Below, in pieces: positions 7,864 through 16,359 of a DNA stretch of 34,608 nucleotides. The notes below the pieces were generated by a model. That model saw nothing but the letters and a program-made list of their open reading frames with translations, ran no database searches and was not told the origin of the DNA. The stretch is taken from the NCBI GenBank assembly GCA_028281005.1, contig JANQKS010000035.1, positions 1 to 34,608 of the forward strand. Reading direction: 5' to 3'. Source of the stretch: Pseudomonadales bacterium (GTDB lineage Bacteria; Pseudomonadota; Gammaproteobacteria; Pseudomonadales; Azotimanducaceae). The translations under genes and the position numbers were made by a program. Numbering within the stretch: the stretch's first letter is position 1; each line of letters starts with the position of its first letter.

Positions 7864-9138
7864 TTAAGAACTCCGTGAGGTGTATGTTGCCGCGAGCGGA
7901 CGCGGCTGGTTCGCAAACACCATGTGTACGTCACTAATGGTGCGTTCCAAAAAGCCCCCTTCGCAGTATGAGAAGTAGAATTGCCACAGACGCTGAAAGC
8001 GGCGGTCGAAACCTAATTCCAGCAGCTGTTCCGCCACTGCCGAAAAATTCTCCGACCAGCAGCGCAACGTTTTAGCGTAGTCCAAGCCGATATCGTCCAA
8101 CCGCACCAACTTCATCGAGGAGGTGCGGGTAGCCGCGGTGACAAGCCTTGTTACCGAGGGTATAAAACTACCCGGGAAAATGTGTTTCTTGATGAAATCC
8201 ACTTCCTTCAATGCTTCCAGGTAGCGTTGGTCATCGATGGTGATGGCCTGCATGACAAATCGCCCGCCCGGGCGCAGCAGCGTTTCTACCTGGCTGAAAT
8301 AGCCGTCGACAAACTGGTCACCGACCGCTTCCACCATTTCCACCGACACCACCTTGTCGTATTCGCCGGTGAGATCGCGATAGTCTTTGAGCAGCAACTC
8401 TACTTTGTCCTGCAAGCCGGCCGCCGCAATGCGCGCCTTGGCCTCTGCATACTGCTGCTTGGAAATGGTGGTGGTGGTGACCTGGACGTCATAGTGTTGT
8501 GCGGCGTAGACCGCCAGTCCACCCCAGCCGGTACCAATCTCCAGCAAGTGATCACCCGGCTGAAGCTCCAACAACTCACATAACCTGGCCAGCTTGGCTT
8601 CACTGGCCTGATCTAAATCCCAATCGCTTTGTGCAAACACCGCGCTGGAATACATCATGCGTTGATCCAGCCAGAGGCGGAAAAAGTTGTTGCTCAAATC
8701 GTAATGGGCAGCGATGTTGCGCTGGCTACCTTTGCGCGTATTGGCATTACGCCAGTGTTGCAGCTTTTCCATCCCGTGTTTCAGCGACCGAGAGAAAGCG
8801 TTGTCCAAACCCTCCAGCGCCGACCGATTGGCCACCATCAGCCGAACTAACAAGGTTAAATCCGGTGTATCCCAGTCGCCGTCTGCATAAGCCTCACCGG
8901 CACCCACGGTACCGCCAAGTAACAAGCGCATGTAAAAACGCGAATCCTCCACCCGCACCACCGCAGGTGTGGCCGCGGGATCGCCGAAGCGCATCACTTG
9001 ACCGGCTTCGATGACGTGTAAGGCGCCGTGCTCAATCGCCTGCATGCTGTTCAGCACCACACGCCGCGCGGTTCGGTGCAGCCACGGTGATTTGAGATTT
9101 GCCGCCTCAGCGGATCGATGAGCTGTCTGGGTGAGCAT
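7864..9138 (-). CDS. CFA-synthase-family fatty acid methyltransferase
   Basis: This 424-aa protein is of the cyclopropane-fatty-acyl-phospholipid synthase family, which transfers a SAM methyl to unsaturated phospholipid acyl chains at the membrane. An N-terminal lipid-recruiting domain (about 1-135) precedes the catalytic domain with AHYDLSNNFF (144-153) and SAM loop LEIGTGWGG (199-207). Compared with E. coli Cfa, Glu239, Ile268 and Tyr317 are kept (Glu270, Ile299, Tyr354). Cys139 and His266, both bicarbonate ligands, are Ser165 and Gln297. That suggests a methyl or methylene product other than the ordinary cyclopropane. AAGGAG nine bases upstream supports ATG 9138, which overlaps the DUF1365 gene by 32 bases. 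Confidence 0.9.
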   Translation of the reverse strand: MLTQTAHRSAEAANLKSPWLHRTARRVVLNSMQAIEHGALHVIEAGQVMRFGDPAATPAVVRVEDSRFYMRLLLGGTVGAGEAYADGDWDTPDLTLLVRLMVANRSALEGLDNAFSRSLKHGMEKLQHWRNANTRKGSQRNIAAHYDLSNNFFRLWLDQRMMYSSAVFAQSDWDLDQASEAKLARLCELLELQPGDHLLEIGTGWGGLAVYAAQHYDVQVTTTTISKQQYAEAKARIAAAGLQDKVELLLKDYRDLTGEYDKVVSVEMVEAVGDQFVDGYFSQVETLLRPGGRFVMQAITIDDQRYLEALKEVDFIKKHIFPGSFIPSVTRLVTAATRTSSMKLVRLDDIGLDYAKTLRCWSENFSAVAEQLLELGFDRRFQRLWQFYFSYCEGGFLERTISDVHMVFANQPRPLAATYTSRSS

Positions 9139-9856
9139 AAAATTGCGCTCCTTTCAGTTTTAGTCGTGCAGCCTGGTAGTAGATGCGCGCCAGGGTCCGC
9201 AGGTTTTGCAAGGGGTAGGTCAAACGAAGTTTTAGCCCGAGCCATTTTGAAGTTGGCTGCGGTTTGAGATTTAGCGTCGCGAAAAACACCCGCTGTGACT
9301 GTTTAAACAGGTGCATATCGATATCGATCCGCTCCGCCGCCACCCGAAAACGCCAGTTGTAACGCAAACCCATCGGCATAAACGGAGACACGTGAAAAGT
9401 CTTGTCAAACGTCCAACTGTCACTGCCTTCACTACCTTCCTGCGCCAAAACATAGCAGTGGTCTTCATCCCAGGGGGTGTTGGTGATGTGCGCTACGATC
9501 CAACAAATTTGTTGTTCGCTGGTAACAAAATAGAAAGACACCGGATTGAAAGACCGCCCCACCATGCTGGGCTGAGTGAGCAGCCATATTGAATACGTGT
9601 CCCGCTGCAGGGGTGTATCAATCAAGGCTTCCAAACGCTCCCAGCTTAAATACTTGGACCAACGGGGACGCAGCCATCGGCTCAGCGTGCCAGCTTGACT
9701 GCGCCCGCTAGGCAAAGACGCTAACGCCATCCACACCGGGTACGTAAAGCCATGCTGCACATCAAAGTTGCGCCGATGCACAACGGTGCCTGCGAGCACC
9801 GCCTCGCGCAGCAGTTCTGGCGATGCTCCTCCGGATGCAGGTGCTTCAAGCGGCAC
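9107..9856 (-). CDS. DUF1365 domain protein
   Basis: This 249-aa protein is recognisable as DUF1365 from the GTVVHRR start region, the FxYPVWMAL segment, PVSFYFV and the closing LRTLARIYYQAARLK. DUF1365 proteins are nearly always encoded beside a CFA-type methyltransferase and a flavin amine-oxidase-like protein. They have been linked to singlet-oxygen-responsive lipid modification in alphaproteobacteria, and their biochemical step is still poorly defined. I chose GTG 9856 over ATG 9883 because GGGAGG lies six bases upstream and this start gives the usual family N-terminus. It overlaps the upstream flavoprotein gene by 11 bases, so translation is probably coupled. Confidence 0.88.
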   Translation of the reverse strand: MPLEAPASGGASPELLREAVLAGTVVHRRNFDVQHGFTYPVWMALASLPSGRSQAGTLSRWLRPRWSKYLSWERLEALIDTPLQRDTYSIWLLTQPSMVGRSFNPVSFYFVTSEQQICWIVAHITNTPWDEDHCYVLAQEGSEGSDSWTFDKTFHVSPFMPMGLRYNWRFRVAAERIDIDMHLFKQSQRVFFATLNLKPQPTSKWLGLKLRLTYPLQNLRTLARIYYQAARLKLKGAQFYAHPDSSSIR

Positions 9857-11102
9857 GCGACACCTCCCTTTGCAGCAGCGCATCCGCGGCGCGCAGGCCG
9901 CTCACGAAGCCATCCTCGTGAAAGCCTTTCCCCCAATAAGCCCCGGCAAACTGTGTGCGCTCGGTGGCAATCTCTGCGCCGCGTTGCTGAGCCGCAAACG
10001 AGGCACGGGTAAAGTGTGGATGTTGGTAGAAGCCTTGCCACCGCACTGTCCGTGGCACCCGCTGGGGATTGAGCGTGACAAAAAACTGCTCGTCGCACGG
10101 CAGATTTTGTAGCTTGTTCATCCAATAGGTGATGGTGTAGGCGCCGTCCGCCTCACGCACCACGTTCCAACTCGACCAGCATCGACGGTTGCGCGGCATA
10201 AACGAAACGTCTTCATGCAAATACACATGATTGTCCTGGTAGGGGATAGCCCCCAACACGTCATGCTCCGCTGCCGTGGCATCCGCCAGTAATCCCAGCG
10301 CCTGATCAGAATGACAAGCCAGGACCACCCCATCATAACGCGCATTACCCGTGGCCAGCTGCAGCTCCACACCGGTTGCGGTGCGATGAATTGCGGCCAC
10401 ATCTGCCCGTAGCTGTACGCCGCCTGCAAATTGTTGTTGAAAAGCGCCCAGATAGGCCGAGGAGCCACCGCACACCACACGCCACTGCGGGCGGTCGGTT
10501 ATGTTGAGCATCTTGTGATGACGCATAAATGCCACGACGTGGCGCAAGGCGAGCTGCAGACTTTCCTGCGCCGGCTGCGACCACAGCGCAGCGCACATCG
10601 GCGCCATGTGACTGTGCACAAAGGCAGCGCCATAGTTGTGCGCCTCAAGGTAAGCACCTAACGTGGTGTCCTCAATGTCGCCGGCGTCCAACTTTCGGTA
10701 AAACCGCAGTAAATCTCGCCACATTTGCCAGTAGGCCGGCCGCACCAGCTGCCCGTAATTCGCCAAGATTGCGCGCAAGTTGGTGGTGCCGTACTCCAAG
10801 TGGGCAATGTCATCGCGCACCGCAAAACTCATGTCAGACGCTTGCGAGGCCACCCCAAGCTCGTTTAACCAAGCGCTGAAATGGGGATAGTTGTAGTTGT
10901 TAAAGACGATGAAGCCGGTGTCCACTTCAACCGTGGTGTCCTGACCACCCGCAATGGGTAGAGTGTGCGTGTGGGTGTGGCCTCCGAGGCGATCACCTTT
11001 CTCATACAGATCCACGGTACAGCCCGCCTGCTGCAGCCGCCAGGCCGCCGCAATACCGGAAATTCCGGCGCCAACCACTGCCACTTTGAGCCCGCTGCTC
11101 AC
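9846..11102 (-). CDS. FAD-dependent amine-oxidase-like oxidoreductase
   Basis: This 418-aa flavoprotein has an N-terminal Rossmann dinucleotide motif GAGISG (11-16) and the NAD(P)-binding/amine-oxidase fold. It includes FIVFNNYNYPHF, typical of the group encoded with DUF1365 and CFA synthase. It probably acts on membrane acyl chains; related proteins have been connected with UfaD/UfaO-type steps of furan fatty acid synthesis, but I cannot say which reaction applies. The start is GTG 11102: its GTGA overlaps the desaturase TGA stop by four bases and AGGA lies about six bases upstream. The longer ATG frame (11147) would add an unrelated leader inside the desaturase gene. It is the second gene of the five-gene operon. 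Confidence 0.88.
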   Translation of the reverse strand: MSSGLKVAVVGAGISGIAAAWRLQQAGCTVDLYEKGDRLGGHTHTHTLPIAGGQDTTVEVDTGFIVFNNYNYPHFSAWLNELGVASQASDMSFAVRDDIAHLEYGTTNLRAILANYGQLVRPAYWQMWRDLLRFYRKLDAGDIEDTTLGAYLEAHNYGAAFVHSHMAPMCAALWSQPAQESLQLALRHVVAFMRHHKMLNITDRPQWRVVCGGSSAYLGAFQQQFAGGVQLRADVAAIHRTATGVELQLATGNARYDGVVLACHSDQALGLLADATAAEHDVLGAIPYQDNHVYLHEDVSFMPRNRRCWSSWNVVREADGAYTITYWMNKLQNLPCDEQFFVTLNPQRVPRTVRWQGFYQHPHFTRASFAAQQRGAEIATERTQFAGAYWGKGFHEDGFVSGLRAADALLQREVSRAA

Positions 11103-12001
11103 GATAAATCCTGCAACACCCGCGGCGGCGGTTCGCGAACGTCCCATATCAGACCCACGCTGGCCATCCCGCGCAACACGTAGTAGGACAAGTCAATTTG
11201 CCACCAGCGGAAACCCTGACGTGTCGACCCGCAATAATGGTGGTGATTGTTGTGCCAACCTTCACCCAGGGTAAGCAGCGCCAAGATGAGAGAATTGCGG
11301 CTGTCGTCTTCCGTGTCGTAGGTTCGGCGACCCCACCGATGCGCCAACGAGTTTATGCACAGCGTAATGTGCAGCAGCACCAGGGTGGACACTAAGAACC
11401 CCCAGAACAGCATTTGCAGCGCGGTGGTACCGGCCTGGGGGAACACTGTCTCCATCAGCAATCCAAATAGGTACACCAACACCGCCAGTCCCGCCGGGGA
11501 GGCGACGTCAAAGCGGTCAAGCCAAACCAGTTCGGGATATTTGGCTAAATCTCTCACCTGCCGGGTTTGGGTGGCAAAGTGTTTGTCGCACAAGATCCAG
11601 CCCATGTGGGACCACCAAAACCCCTTACGCGAGTTGTGGGGATCGCTTACCTCATCTGTGTGCCGATGGTGCTGACGGTGATGCGCCGCCCACCATAGAG
11701 GACCCCGCTGACCCGAAGACGCCGCCACCGATGCCCAGAAAAACTGATGGGCACGTGAGGTTTTGAACGACTTATGTGAAAAGTAACGGTGGTAAAACCC
11801 GGTAATCGCAAACATGCGCAACAGATACAAGAACAGTGCAACCGCTATATCCACCAGGGCGATGTCAAAAATAAACACACCCACCAGCGCAGTCACGTGC
11901 AGCGCTATGATCGGCACCACACGCAGCCATGCGATGTTTTCGTCTTCACTTTGCGGTTGAATACGGTAGGAATCTACCCACGATATGACTTGCGACCACA
12001 T
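11099..12001 (-). CDS. Membrane fatty acid (acyl-CoA) desaturase
   Basis: This 300-aa di-iron membrane desaturase has all three histidine boxes: HRYFSH (71-76), HHRQHH (107-112) and HNNHHH (250-255). Hydrophobic segments near 28-65 and 165-215 give the usual four-helix topology with a cytosolic active site. The pattern is that of delta-9 acyl-CoA or acyl-lipid desaturases, which insert a cis double bond using O2 and an electron donor such as ferredoxin or cytochrome b5. It is the first gene of the lipid operon, so it could supply the unsaturated chains that the downstream methyltransferases and flavoprotein modify. Position selectivity cannot be read from sequence. Confidence 0.93.
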   Translation of the reverse strand: MWSQVISWVDSYRIQPQSEDENIAWLRVVPIIALHVTALVGVFIFDIALVDIAVALFLYLLRMFAITGFYHRYFSHKSFKTSRAHQFFWASVAASSGQRGPLWWAAHHRQHHRHTDEVSDPHNSRKGFWWSHMGWILCDKHFATQTRQVRDLAKYPELVWLDRFDVASPAGLAVLVYLFGLLMETVFPQAGTTALQMLFWGFLVSTLVLLHITLCINSLAHRWGRRTYDTEDDSRNSLILALLTLGEGWHNNHHHYCGSTRQGFRWWQIDLSYYVLRGMASVGLIWDVREPPPRVLQDLS

Positions 12002-12176
12002 GACCTAGCGCTGATTACCAAACTTGGATTGCACGATGCCATATTCCTTTGCGCTCCGTGAAGCGCATGTCAACACAGGCAATGCCGCATTCACCGGCAG
12101 TTCACACGTTGTTGATCGACGGGCCACTATCCTACAGCGCATCTTTCCTCACGCTTTAATTTAAGGAGTAAAGCCA
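12002..12176. promoter_or_regulatory. Divergent control region, desaturase operon / photolyase
   Basis: This 175-bp spacer must hold the promoters for both the minus-strand lipid operon and the plus-strand photolyase. A small dyad is present: GCGCT at 12051-12055 and AGCGC at 12062-12066, six bases apart, which could be an operator. I found no convincing sigma-70 pair for either direction. In other proteobacteria, photolyase plus CFA/DUF1365 genes are controlled by light or singlet oxygen through an ECF sigma factor with ChrR, or by a MerR-type regulator. No such regulator is encoded in this window. Confidence 0.4.
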
Positions 12177-13607
12177 GTGCGGCAATTGGTCTGGTTTCGA
12201 AACGATTTGCGGGTGGCAGACCACCCGGCATTGCACGCAGCCACCGGCAACGGCCAAACAATCGCTTGCTACTGTATTTGCACCGCCCAGTGGCGCAGCC
12301 ACGACATGGGGGATCGGCGTATTGCCTTCCAACAACGCGCGTTGCGGGCGTTAAGTGCGGAGCTCGCTGAACTCAACATTCCCCTTCTCATCCTGCATAC
12401 GCCGACATTTGCCGATGTATCAGCCGCGCTGTTAGCCCTGTGCAATCAGCATGAAGTTGCTAACGTCCACTTTAATGACGAGTATCCGCTCAACGAACGC
12501 CGGCGCGACCTGGCGGTTGAACAAGACTTAACCGCGGCGGGGATCCCAGTGCAGCGTTATACCGCCGACACTCTGTTTGCGCCCGGTACTTTACTTACCA
12601 GTGGCAACAAACCGTACACGGTGTTTTCGCCATTTTTTAAGCAATGGCGCAATCGCCTCGAGCAACACATGGGGCAACCGCTGCCTGCACCTCAGACGCA
12701 AAGTCCCAGCAACATTTCTTCAGACCCAATCCCCGAATCTTGGGATGGCGTATGCGCCGACCTGGCGGCCGAGCAGTGGCCGGCGGATGAAGCGACGGCA
12801 CAACGCACGTTGTTTAACTTTGCCGATGAGCGTATGGCCAACTACGGTACGCGACGCGACATTCCGTCCGAGCCCGGCACCAGCGGCTTGTCCGCTCATC
12901 TCGCCATCGGCACCGTCTCAGCACGGACCTGTGTCGCCACCGCACTGAAACTGAAAGCTGGCCACGCGGACAGTGACAGCGGTGCGGAAAAGTGGATCGC
13001 GGAACTGGCCTGGCGGGACTTCTACCGCCATATCGTCGCGCTGTTTGATCATGTCAATTACGGCTTTTCCTTCAAACGAGACTACGACCGGCTGCAATGG
13101 CGTGTTGCGCCGGATGAGCTTGAGGCTTGGCAACGTGGAGAAACAGGTTATCCCCTGGTGGACGCCGGCATGCGTCAGCTGCGCGAAATCGGCTGGATGC
13201 ACAACCGCGTGCGTATGGTCACCGCGATGTTCCTGACTAAACATCTGCTGATCGATTGGCGTGAAGGTGAGCGTTACTTCATGCAGCAGCTGGTGGACGG
13301 AGACTTCCCTTCCAACAACGGTGGCTGGCAGTGGAGCGCCTCGGTGGGTACGGATGCAGCGCCCTACTTCCGCATATTTAACCCGGCCAGCCAAGGTGAA
13401 CGTTTTGACCCCAAGGGTATTTATGTTAAACGTTGGGTAGCTGAACTTGACGCAGTTTCGGCACGGCAATTGTTTAAGGCGCCGTTGTCTACACCCGCCG
13501 CAAGCCAAGGTGATCTGTTGGCCGAAGAAGTCACTTATCCCGCTCCCATTGTGGACCATAAAGCCGCACGCGAACGCGCGCTGGCTTTTTTCAAAGGTGA
13601 TGACTAG
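12177..13607 (+). CDS. phrB: Class I deoxyribodipyrimidine photolyase
   Basis: This 476-aa flavoprotein repairs UV cyclobutane pyrimidine dimers using blue light. The N-terminal antenna domain begins with the hallmark LVWFRNDLR, and the C-terminal FAD domain has WRDFYRH, RQLREIGWMHNRVRM and NNGGWQWSASVGTD, including tryptophans of the electron-transfer chain. The length matches E. coli PhrB (472 aa). The start is GTG 12177, with AAGGAG (12163-12168) eight bases upstream. It is divergent from the lipid operon, which fits a shared response to light. It could in principle be a related cryptochrome, but the sequence looks like a bona fide CPD photolyase. Confidence 0.94.
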   Translation: MRQLVWFRNDLRVADHPALHAATGNGQTIACYCICTAQWRSHDMGDRRIAFQQRALRALSAELAELNIPLLILHTPTFADVSAALLALCNQHEVANVHFNDEYPLNERRRDLAVEQDLTAAGIPVQRYTADTLFAPGTLLTSGNKPYTVFSPFFKQWRNRLEQHMGQPLPAPQTQSPSNISSDPIPESWDGVCADLAAEQWPADEATAQRTLFNFADERMANYGTRRDIPSEPGTSGLSAHLAIGTVSARTCVATALKLKAGHADSDSGAEKWIAELAWRDFYRHIVALFDHVNYGFSFKRDYDRLQWRVAPDELEAWQRGETGYPLVDAGMRQLREIGWMHNRVRMVTAMFLTKHLLIDWREGERYFMQQLVDGDFPSNNGGWQWSASVGTDAAPYFRIFNPASQGERFDPKGIYVKRWVAELDAVSARQLFKAPLSTPAASQGDLLAEEVTYPAPIVDHKAARERALAFFKGDD

Positions 13608-13647
13608 AACATTTCGCGGGTTCGAACTAAGACATCGCGGCGCGAAG

Positions 13648-15147
13648 TCACGTAGCCGCTAGGCGCTCACGCAGCTCAAACTTTTTGACTTTACCCATGG
13701 CGTTACGCGGCAGCACATCGTAGATGCGCACCTGGCGCGGGTGTTTATAGCGCGCCAACCGTTCTTCGAATCTTTCAAGCAGGGCCGTCTCGGGGATTGC
13801 CATACCCTCCTTAAACACCACGCAGGCCACCGGCGACTCACCCCACCTTGGATCCGGGCGGCCAACCACGGCATATTCCGCCAATTCCGGCATATCGGCG
13901 AGGACGTTTTCCAACTCCGCAGGGTAGATGTTCTCTCCGCCGGAGATGATGACGTCTTTTTTCCGGTCATCTACATAATAAAAGCCTTCGGCATCGGTAT
14001 GACCAAGATCACCGGTAAGAAACCACTCCCCGTCGAAAGAGGCCGCCGTTAACTCCGGTTCGGCAAAATATTCACTCAACAGATTGGGTCCGCGCAGCTG
14101 TATTTCACCGACTTCGCCAGGCGCCGCCACACTGCCGTCGTTCTTAATGATGCGCGCTTCACAATGCATGGCCGATTTACCCGCGGCACCCAGCTTGGTT
14201 TGAGTGTCCGCAATGGGTAGGCAAATGGCCGTGGGCGCGCTTTCGGTCATGCCGTAGATTTGCGTCGCAGGCACACCCCGGTCGTGCCAGGCATTGAGCA
14301 AAACATCCGGCACCGTCGAGGAGCCGGTGCCGACCATCCGTAAACAGGAAATATCGGTGTTATTCCACAATGGATGTTCCACCAAGGCCTGAATGACCGC
14401 AGGGACCGCCAGGAACATCGTCGGCCGCAGCGTTTGGATAGCTTGCAAAGTGACGCCGGGGTCAAATTTACGCAGCAGGGTGACCCGTGCGCCTACGTAA
14501 AACGCCGGTGTGGTTTGGATGTTTAAGCCACCGGAGTGAAATAGCGGCAGAACACCCAACACGTGGTCCAACGCGCGCATCTCTTGCGCGTGAATGGCGT
14601 TCAAAGCGTTGTAAAACAGCGCCCGTTGTCGATGCACCACACCCTTAGGATTCCCCGTTGTGCCAGAGGTGTAGATCAACAACACCTCGTCATCAAGCCC
14701 ACCACGGTCCGCAAAAGGCTGTGCATCCACCTGAGCCAGGGTGTCGAGGTATTCGCCCTCGAGATCTATCGCCTGCAGGCCGGCAAGATCCTCCGCCAAT
14801 TGCCGCGCGGTGTCCGCAAATTCTTGTTCATAAAACAGATGTGACGCACCCGCGTGATCCAGGATCCAACGGTGTTCTCCCAGCGCCAGTCGATTATTGA
14901 GGGGCATCAGTGAACAGTTGACCCGGGCGCAGGCAAACAACAGCAGTATCAATTCACAGGAGTTAAAACCTAACACCGCAACGTGATCACCCGCTTTTAC
15001 ACCAAACTGCTCGACCAGCAGGTGACAACGTCGCGTTACCGCGTCATCCATCTGCGCGTAGGTATAACTCTGGTCATCCAACGCCAGGGCTTGTCGATTT
15101 CCTGCCCAATTGGCGTTGTAACGAATCCAGTCCCCGAGTCCGTTCAC
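13648..15147 (-). CDS. Class I adenylate-forming acyl-CoA ligase
   Basis: This 499-aa protein is of the acyl/aryl-CoA synthetase (ANL) superfamily, which activates a carboxylate with ATP and then forms the CoA thioester. Motifs in order are the P-loop YTSGTTGNPKG (159-169), YGMTESAPT, the hinge-region TGDLGHTD, KKDVIISGGENIYPAELE, and the C-terminal catalytic lysine in MGKVKKFELRE. It is the last gene of the NicX-like operon: its ATG overlaps the stop of the acyl-CoA-dehydrogenase-like gene by four bases (ATGA), so the two are co-translated. The acid it activates is probably a ring-cleavage product or the operon's starting substrate. Chain-length or aromatic preference is not evident. Confidence 0.9.
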   Translation of the reverse strand: MNGLGDWIRYNANWAGNRQALALDDQSYTYAQMDDAVTRRCHLLVEQFGVKAGDHVAVLGFNSCELILLLFACARVNCSLMPLNNRLALGEHRWILDHAGASHLFYEQEFADTARQLAEDLAGLQAIDLEGEYLDTLAQVDAQPFADRGGLDDEVLLIYTSGTTGNPKGVVHRQRALFYNALNAIHAQEMRALDHVLGVLPLFHSGGLNIQTTPAFYVGARVTLLRKFDPGVTLQAIQTLRPTMFLAVPAVIQALVEHPLWNNTDISCLRMVGTGSSTVPDVLLNAWHDRGVPATQIYGMTESAPTAICLPIADTQTKLGAAGKSAMHCEARIIKNDGSVAAPGEVGEIQLRGPNLLSEYFAEPELTAASFDGEWFLTGDLGHTDAEGFYYVDDRKKDVIISGGENIYPAELENVLADMPELAEYAVVGRPDPRWGESPVACVVFKEGMAIPETALLERFEERLARYKHPRQVRIYDVLPRNAMGKVKKFELRERLAAT

Positions 15148-16352
15148 GGATAGTGTTCCGGGTGTTTAAGACTTTCCGCACCCAGCCGCTCAATACATAT
15201 GTCAGGCGTCCAGGGCAGCATCAGCGAGCCGCAGCGCGAATCGCGATACATTTGCTCTAAGCGTAGGTTTTTAAACAGAGAGCGGCCACCGCAAACGCGA
15301 ATCGCTTCACGGCACAGGTCATTGGCAAATTCCATGACCGTGTATTGCGCCGCATAAGCCCGCAAGCGCGCCTGAGGGGTAGGCTGGTAGCCTGCATCCT
15401 TGATGGCCCGTTCAAACAACGCTTCTGCCTGCTCCAGTTTGATGCGCATCTGCGCCACCGCCACCTGTTTAATTGGATTGTCGCGACTGCTGCTTGCCGG
15501 CGGTCCACCTGGAACCTGTCCATTTAAGTACTGACAAGTGAACGCAAACGCAGCACGTGCAATTCCCATATAGGTGGGACACAAGGTCATAAACATATGC
15601 GGCCAATCACGCGCCGCCTGGTAATACATGCCGGTGGGTAACATTTCCTGCTCCGCCGGGACAAACACATCGGTAAAGCGCAAGTTTTTCGACACGGTGC
15701 CGCGCATACCCAGCACATCCCAATCGCCAAACACCTCAAAACCAGGCGCATCCGCGGGAATCGCTAAGTACATAGTATTGGTGGCGGATGGCTCAGCATC
15801 CCCCGCCAAGGTACACAACACACCGTAAAAATTTGCGCTGCCTGCCAGGGAAGCAAAGTGTTTTTGGCCGTTTACCAGGTAGCCGCCTTCTACGGGTGTG
15901 GCGGTGGTGCCAAACGGCGCCTTGCCTGCAGCGGCCGCGCTGTTGGGTTCCGAAAAAGGTTGAGCAAACAACAGATCTTCCGCAATAACGCGCTCATAAA
16001 TGGCGGCACGCCGTTGGTGGTGTTGTTCGCGCTGATCCGCTGACATCGGCAATTGATCCGCCACCTGGCCGGACCACATCATGGTGGCGGTATGCATGTT
16101 AAATGTCAGCGCGGTAGTCCCGCACCAATAGCCAAGCTCCGCTGCGATGCGCGCATAGCTGGCGTAGTCCACACCCATACCGCCGTAGCGCTGCGGAATC
16201 ACCAACGCTAAAAACCCGGCTTGCGCCAGATCCTGATAGTTCTCCGTAGGGAACATACCCTGGCGATCATTGGCCGCCACACGGTCTAAGAATTTGTCAC
16301 GGCCTAACTCTCTGGCAATGCCGATGAGTTCTTGTTCTTGTGGTTTATCCAT
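15144..16352 (-). CDS. Acyl-CoA dehydrogenase-like flavoprotein
   Basis: This 402-aa protein has the acyl-CoA dehydrogenase fold: an N-terminal helical domain, a middle beta domain (YLVNGQKHFAS near 158-168, MRGTVSKNLRF near 216-226) and a C-terminal helical domain ending with YRDSR (369-373). In medium-chain enzymes the catalytic glutamate falls ten residues after that tyrosine, in a YEGT motif. Here that position is Leu379 within SLMLPW, and the alternative isovaleryl-type glutamate is not apparent either. It may therefore be a flavin monooxygenase or another non-dehydrogenase relative. ATG 16352 is preferred to ATG 16427 because AGGAAGAGG precedes it and the upstream hydrolase ends seven bases before it. 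Confidence 0.85.
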   Translation of the reverse strand: MDKPQEQELIGIARELGRDKFLDRVAANDRQGMFPTENYQDLAQAGFLALVIPQRYGGMGVDYASYARIAAELGYWCGTTALTFNMHTATMMWSGQVADQLPMSADQREQHHQRRAAIYERVIAEDLLFAQPFSEPNSAAAAGKAPFGTTATPVEGGYLVNGQKHFASLAGSANFYGVLCTLAGDAEPSATNTMYLAIPADAPGFEVFGDWDVLGMRGTVSKNLRFTDVFVPAEQEMLPTGMYYQAARDWPHMFMTLCPTYMGIARAAFAFTCQYLNGQVPGGPPASSSRDNPIKQVAVAQMRIKLEQAEALFERAIKDAGYQPTPQARLRAYAAQYTVMEFANDLCREAIRVCGGRSLFKNLRLEQMYRDSRCGSLMLPWTPDICIERLGAESLKHPEHYP

Positions 16353-16359
16353 CCTCTTC

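Noticed and set aside
12105-12135. Possible sigma factor site (TTGATC and TATCCT) upstream of the photolyase
   Set aside because: The two boxes are only ten bases apart, too close for sigma-70, and they do not match a known ECF spacing.
12918-13559. 213-aa minus-strand frame inside the photolyase
   Set aside because: Antisense shadow; the plus strand encodes conserved FAD-domain motifs across it.
13613-13646. Hairpin TTCGCG/CGCGAA between photolyase and ligase genes as terminator
   Set aside because: Only six pairs with a 22-base loop and no T-run; too weak to call.
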